The notes below the pieces were generated by a model that did no database searches, had not been told where the DNA came from, and saw nothing but the letters and a program-made list of their open reading frames with translations. Positions 59,788 to 64,000 of a stretch of DNA of 64,000 nt are shown piece by piece. The position numbers and the translations under genes are program-made. The first letter of the stretch is position 1. Every line of letters begins with the position of its first letter. Source of the DNA: Perognathus longimembris pacificus (Eukaryota > Chordata > Mammalia > Rodentia > Heteromyidae); contig NC_063161.1 of NCBI RefSeq assembly GCF_023159225.1, forward strand, positions 118,709,958 through 118,773,957, given 5' to 3'.

Positions 59788-59920
59788 TTTTTTAATTTAA
59801 TTTTTTATTGTTACTATAAAGGTGATGTACAAAGGAGTTATATAAGTGAAATATAGAGTATATTTCTTTTTGGACAATGTTACCCCTTCCCTTGCTCTCT
59901 TCCAGTTGAATCATTTTCTT
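59788..59920 (-). mobile_element. L1 3' end, antisense
   Basis: T-rich start, 'ttattgttactataaaggtgatgtacaaaggagtt', 'gtatatttctttttggaca', 'accccttcccttgctctc'. Confidence 0.75.
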
Positions 59921-61384
59921 TACCCTCTTCATACATACATCACTCAATTGTTGATTGATATAAAAAAGCAAATGCTGTTCTTATATTTATAAACATGTTG
60001 ACAGAGTCTATTGTAGACATTCTACAATGCTACAAAATGTTTTTGGTTGGAAATATACTTTTTATTAATTTGTCATCCTTTTCATGATATCTTAGATATC
60101 AATTTTTAAAATGTTAAGTCCTACCCAAGTGTAAACTAGTAGAAAGGATCAAAACTATATTCTAGATGAAGGCCTAGAGCATTGTGAGCAGATGTCTGCC
60201 TATTCTGTCCTTAGAGCTCCTTAAAATTTGCCTATAAGTTCCTTTTTATTATGATAAGCATTTTTGCAGACACATGTAGGCAAATACTCTGACTTAATAT
60301 TACTTTCAAGTCATAGCAGTATTTAAGCCAAATCTTTACAGCTTGTAGAATTAAACTGATGCTGGATTTTTTCTTATGACAACCTATAGTCTTCCAATCA
60401 TTTAGGGATATTCCTTTTGACCATGACAGAAGCAACAATGCCAACAAAACAAAATTCTTGTAAGAAAGAATCTTTTCATTAACTGAGAGGTTCAGGAAAA
60501 TTCAGTTGAAAATCAGGCTCTTGATTTAGATTTCTCTTAGCTCAGCCTCCAGAGAAACATCTTGATCCCTAGACAGCTTCTGGCGACACTTCTGAACCAT
60601 TTTGTCTCCAAAGATTCAATGCTTTTCCTGTTTGTTTGTTTTTTAATAGTGTAGCTCCATACACACATTTCTTTGGGTTCTTATCCTCCAGGGAAATTTG
60701 GAGAATAAAAAACATCTTCCTATGTTTGTAATATTTCTAGCTCCCCTGAAAAATCAGGTCATGTTCTTTTAAGGATGGATTGGCAATCACTCTGTATGAT
60801 AGAGAATATCACTGAAAGAAAGTCAAAGTTCCCTCAATGTTTGCATAGTTCTCTTTAGTCCTGGTTCATAATCTATCTCTAGCTATTCCAAGAAGACTGT
60901 TTTCATTCCTAAAGACGAAGCTCATCTAGTCTTTCCCATTTGTACAATTCCCTGCTCTTTCCTAAGAAAGCAGCAAGGTTCTCTCTGGAAGGAAAGGCTA
61001 AGGGCACCAGTGGGAGGAGCAATAGGAGTAACCAGGATTCTAGCAGGTCATTTGGATCTCAGAGATTACACCTGAGTGAATGCAGAGGCATGCTCAGAAA
61101 GGGCTCCTTTGGTCAGTCTGTCATGGTTACTCAAACTCAATCACAAACCCAAACTCCTGGAACTTCATTTCACATTTTAAATTGACTCCCAAGTACCTAA
61201 CTTTCCTCTACACTATCCTTAAGATTCATGTAAGTTGGGATTTAAGAAACATTCATCAAAAAAGAAAAAAGAAAAAAAAAAGAAACAGTGACCATAGTTA
61301 ACAACATAACAGGCCAAGGTGCTTATTGGAGTACTGTTTGGTGTTTTTAACGTCTTTATTAAGATTGTAATGCCTTGGTACAAT

Positions 61385-61923
61385 ATTTTACTGTTCTTTT
61401 TTCTTCTTCTTCATTGCCAAAGTGAAGTACAGATGGGGTTACAGTTTCATATGTAAGGCAGTGAGTACATTTCTTGTTCAACTTGTTACTTCCTCCCTTT
61501 TTTCCCTGCCTCTCCCCTCTCCCTCTCCCCCCCCCATAAGTTGTACAGTTGATTTACACCAAATGGTTTTGCTTTTGGAAGTATTGCATTTGGAATGGTT
61601 TGTCTTTTATCCCTTGTCTCTTGATTTTGGTATTCCCTTTCCTTTCCCTATTTCCAATTCACATATATACAGTATCCAGGGTATTAAGATCAGATACAGT
61701 GATAGCAGGGGTAAAACCACGGGAAGGGAATATAAGAGAGAAAAAAGGGTATGGTTTCATGTGGCATGTTGAAAATAATTACAACAATGATATACCACTT
61801 GCTTCCATAACTTGAAGTTCATTTCACATAACATCATCTTATGTATTCATACGGGCATAGCTATTGGGCTATTGTGATCTTCTGCTATTACTGTCCTAAG
61901 CATGTACTAATTATTCCCTATGA
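61385..61923 (-). mobile_element. 5'-truncated L1 3' UTR, antisense
   Basis: 'cattgccaaagtgaagtacagatggggttacagtttcatatgtaaggcag', C/T-rich tract 61493-61537, 'cccttgtctcttgattttggtattccc', 'tatacagtatccagggtatt', to 'taattattccctatgag'. No target-site duplication is apparent. Open frames on the plus strand here are accidental. Confidence 0.9.
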
Positions 61924-63069
61924 GGTCTTTAACTAGTTGTACAAAGGAGTTACCATTTAGCAAAGCAGTTTATAAATACAATGCATCTTGATCAATGTCC
62001 CACCCCTTTCTCACTAATTTTGTAAGATATACATTGAATTTTGACTGTATTTTACTCTTCTTAAAACAAAAATACATATTGAGCAAAAGGCTCATCCTCT
62101 GTCCTGTACATTGGTAAACAAGACCTAGCTCTCACCATCGCAGTTGAAATATTCAATGTACATATGTGAAAATGGAAGTAGGTAAATTGAAGGATTGTAT
62201 GGAATCTGAAGTGATGGGGATAATGATGGAAGGGTGACAGATCAAGATGCATGGTACTCATAAACTGACATGTTGAATTTAAACCTCCTTATACAGCTAA
62301 TGATCATTTAAAAATAAATAATAATGTTAAAAACGAAATAATCAATGAAATAAGACCCAGCTCCCCTGAAGCTCTCACTCTAATGACGAAAAACATACAG
62401 CAAACATGTAAACTAACTATTTAAGAGGAAAAATAAGGTTAGAGGTACAGGTCAGTGGCACAGCATTTGCTGTACACAAGTAAGAACAAGAAGCTAAGTG
62501 TGTTATTAGCCTTCGAGATAAAAATAAATAAGTAAATGTGAACACAGAAGGAATAATCAGTATAAAAGATCCGTGATGCAAAAGATAGTGGTAATTTCAC
62601 AAAAAAAAAGAATAGTACTAGTAGATACAGAGTCTACTCACTGACTAAAAGGAAAGCATGGGAAGCTAAGACCAAACTAAAGGCATGCAAGTACTCTAGA
62701 TCATGCAGGATAGCTATTACTTAGATTTTATTTTAATACAAAGAAAAGTACTGGAGAATTTTAATCAGGTGAAAATAGGCTCGAGCTTAAAGGTCTAGCT
62801 GCAGGTTCACCTTAGAGCCTTAGGGAAGAAGAAGAAAGCAGGGACAGAAGCAGAAATGCCAAGAAGATGCTGAAGTTGTTTAGGTGAGGGATGATTGTTG
62901 TCTGTAATGGAGAGGCTCTGATTGAAGCTTTGGCACGTTTCAGGCACGGAATCTCTTCCCCTGTGTAGTCCTCTTCATCCTCAGTTTCATACAATTCACT
63001 TTTATGGTCTTCAACATTGTTGCTATGGAATTTCTTATGGGCAGCATTTTAAGAGGAAACAAAGGCAGT

Positions 63070-63205
63070 AGCAATTATGGCTGGAGAGAGCAGAATAATC
63101 CTGGCACGTTTATAACCTTCTTTAGACCTCAGTTTTTACATTCAAACAATGAGAGGATTGACTTGAATAACTTCGAAGGTCCATTTCAGCTGTAAAATTC
63201 TAGAT
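63070..63205 (+). repeat. MIR-like fragment
   Basis: 'tttagacctcagtttttacattcaaacaatgagaggattgacttg', 'gaaggtccatttcagctgtaaaattc'. Confidence 0.55.
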
Positions 63206-63211
63206 TCCCTT

Positions 63212-63412
63212 CTTTTTGTACTAGGGTTTGAACTCAAGGCTCTTTGCTTACTAGGAACTCATTCTATTCAAACCATGCCCCAACCGTTTTTACTATATTT
63301 TTTCAAGTGGGTTCTCACACTTTTGCCCAGATAGGCCTGAGAACATGATTCTTCTACTTATGCTTTCCATATAGCTGATATGACAGCCATATGCCACCAC
63401 ACCTAGCCACTT
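63212..63412 (-). repeat. B1/ID-type SINE, antisense, diverged
   Basis: 'gtactagggtttgaactcaaggctc', 'gggttctcacacttttgcccagataggcctgag', 'atatgccaccacacctagcca'. Confidence 0.75.
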
Positions 63413-63794
63413 GATGAAATAAGCTCTTACTGATTTTTTCCCAACACAAAACGTTTATTGGGAGAAGCAGGTTTTTATTGTGTTTTGTTTTTTTAAATCT
63501 TCCGAACTACAATCCTCTTAGTTAGGATTAAAGAGGTGAACTATTGACCTGGACCTAAAACTCTAGGTTTGCTTGTAGAGACTATTTGGGCTATGCTGGA
63601 TTTGGATCTGAGTATAGATCATTAAAATGCCTATGCTAGCATAGTGATAGTGATGGCATTGGAAATGACAAGGGCTTTATAGATTCTGATTTGGGATCAT
63701 AAGAAATTTTGCAATGCCCAATAGATACACATACCCCATTAATAACTAAATGTAGTTTTTTATGAGTGAAATATATTTTTCTTTTCAAGTTATA

Positions 63795-63842
63795 TATATG
63801 TATGTGTGTGTGTCCATATATGAACACACACACATACATATA
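63795..63842. repeat. Inverted repeat with TG/CA arms
   Basis: Perfect 19-base arms (63795-63813 and 63824-63842) around a 10-base loop 'ccatatatga'. Confidence 0.9.
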
Positions 63843-64000
63843 GTTGTTTTTTTTACATGAACACCACACTGTCAGGACACAAATACTAAGTTGTTTAATG
63901 GCATTGTGAATAAAGTTTGGAGACCTGTAATCTAATGCACTGTAGACATTCAGCACAAGATGAATAAATTGTACCTTAGTAAAGGTGACATGAAGTTATA

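Larger units (their letters stand above)
57634..64000 (+). other. ADAMTSL1: ADAMTSL1 intron 3, 5' part (runs off the window)
   Basis: Starts with the donor gtaagt after exon 3, and no further exon is found before the right edge. It holds an ancient interspersed repeat with a 67-bp L1 inserted in it, L1 3' ends at 59788-59920 and 61385-61923, SINE copies and an inverted repeat near 63800. Nothing recognisable is seen in 59235-59787, 59925-61380 and 61925-63070. Confidence 0.85.

Overview
This window is mammalian nuclear DNA. Coding sequence is split by consensus splice sites, the introns are tens of kilobases long, and there are no operons. Short tRNA/ID-like and B1-like SINEs, 5'-truncated L1 LINEs, old MIR-type repeats and (GT)n microsatellites are dense. 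The ID-like dimers and B1-ID composites point to a rodent. Their consensus resembles what I recall from heteromyid rodents (kangaroo rats, pocket mice), but that assignment is inference.

One protein-coding gene is visible, on the + strand: the 5' end of ADAMTSL1 (ADAMTS-like 1, punctin-1), a secreted extracellular-matrix glycoprotein. The first three coding exons are present at 6759-6821, 36287-36414 and 57588-57633. They join in frame (phase 0, then phase 2, then phase 0 at the last donor) to give exactly 79 residues. These are a signal peptide and most of the first thrombospondin type-1 repeat, which ends in an exon beyond the window. Introns 1 and 2 are about 29.5 kb and 21.2 kb; intron 3 runs off the right edge.

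Layout: 1-6530 is 5' flank with MIR and SINE copies. About 6530-6758 is a probable TATA-less promoter and 5' UTR with an inverted CCAAT box and two short upstream ORFs. 6822-36286 is intron 1, rich in SINEs, MIRs and L1 tails. 36415-57587 is intron 2, which holds the best-preserved L1 insertions, an inverted SINE pair, an AT-rich palindrome and a polypyrimidine tract. 57634-64000 is the start of intron 3.

I found no second gene, RNA gene, CRISPR array or new system. The most unusual points are: a probable antisense L1 3' end lying almost against the exon 3 acceptor; an L1 inversion with the structure expected from twin priming; several L1 and SINE insertions with intact target-site duplications, two of them extremely short L1s; an inverted SINE pair able to form intronic dsRNA; and a start-stop uORF ahead of the ADAMTSL1 start codon. 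The longer open frames elsewhere are chance frames or lie in repeats.
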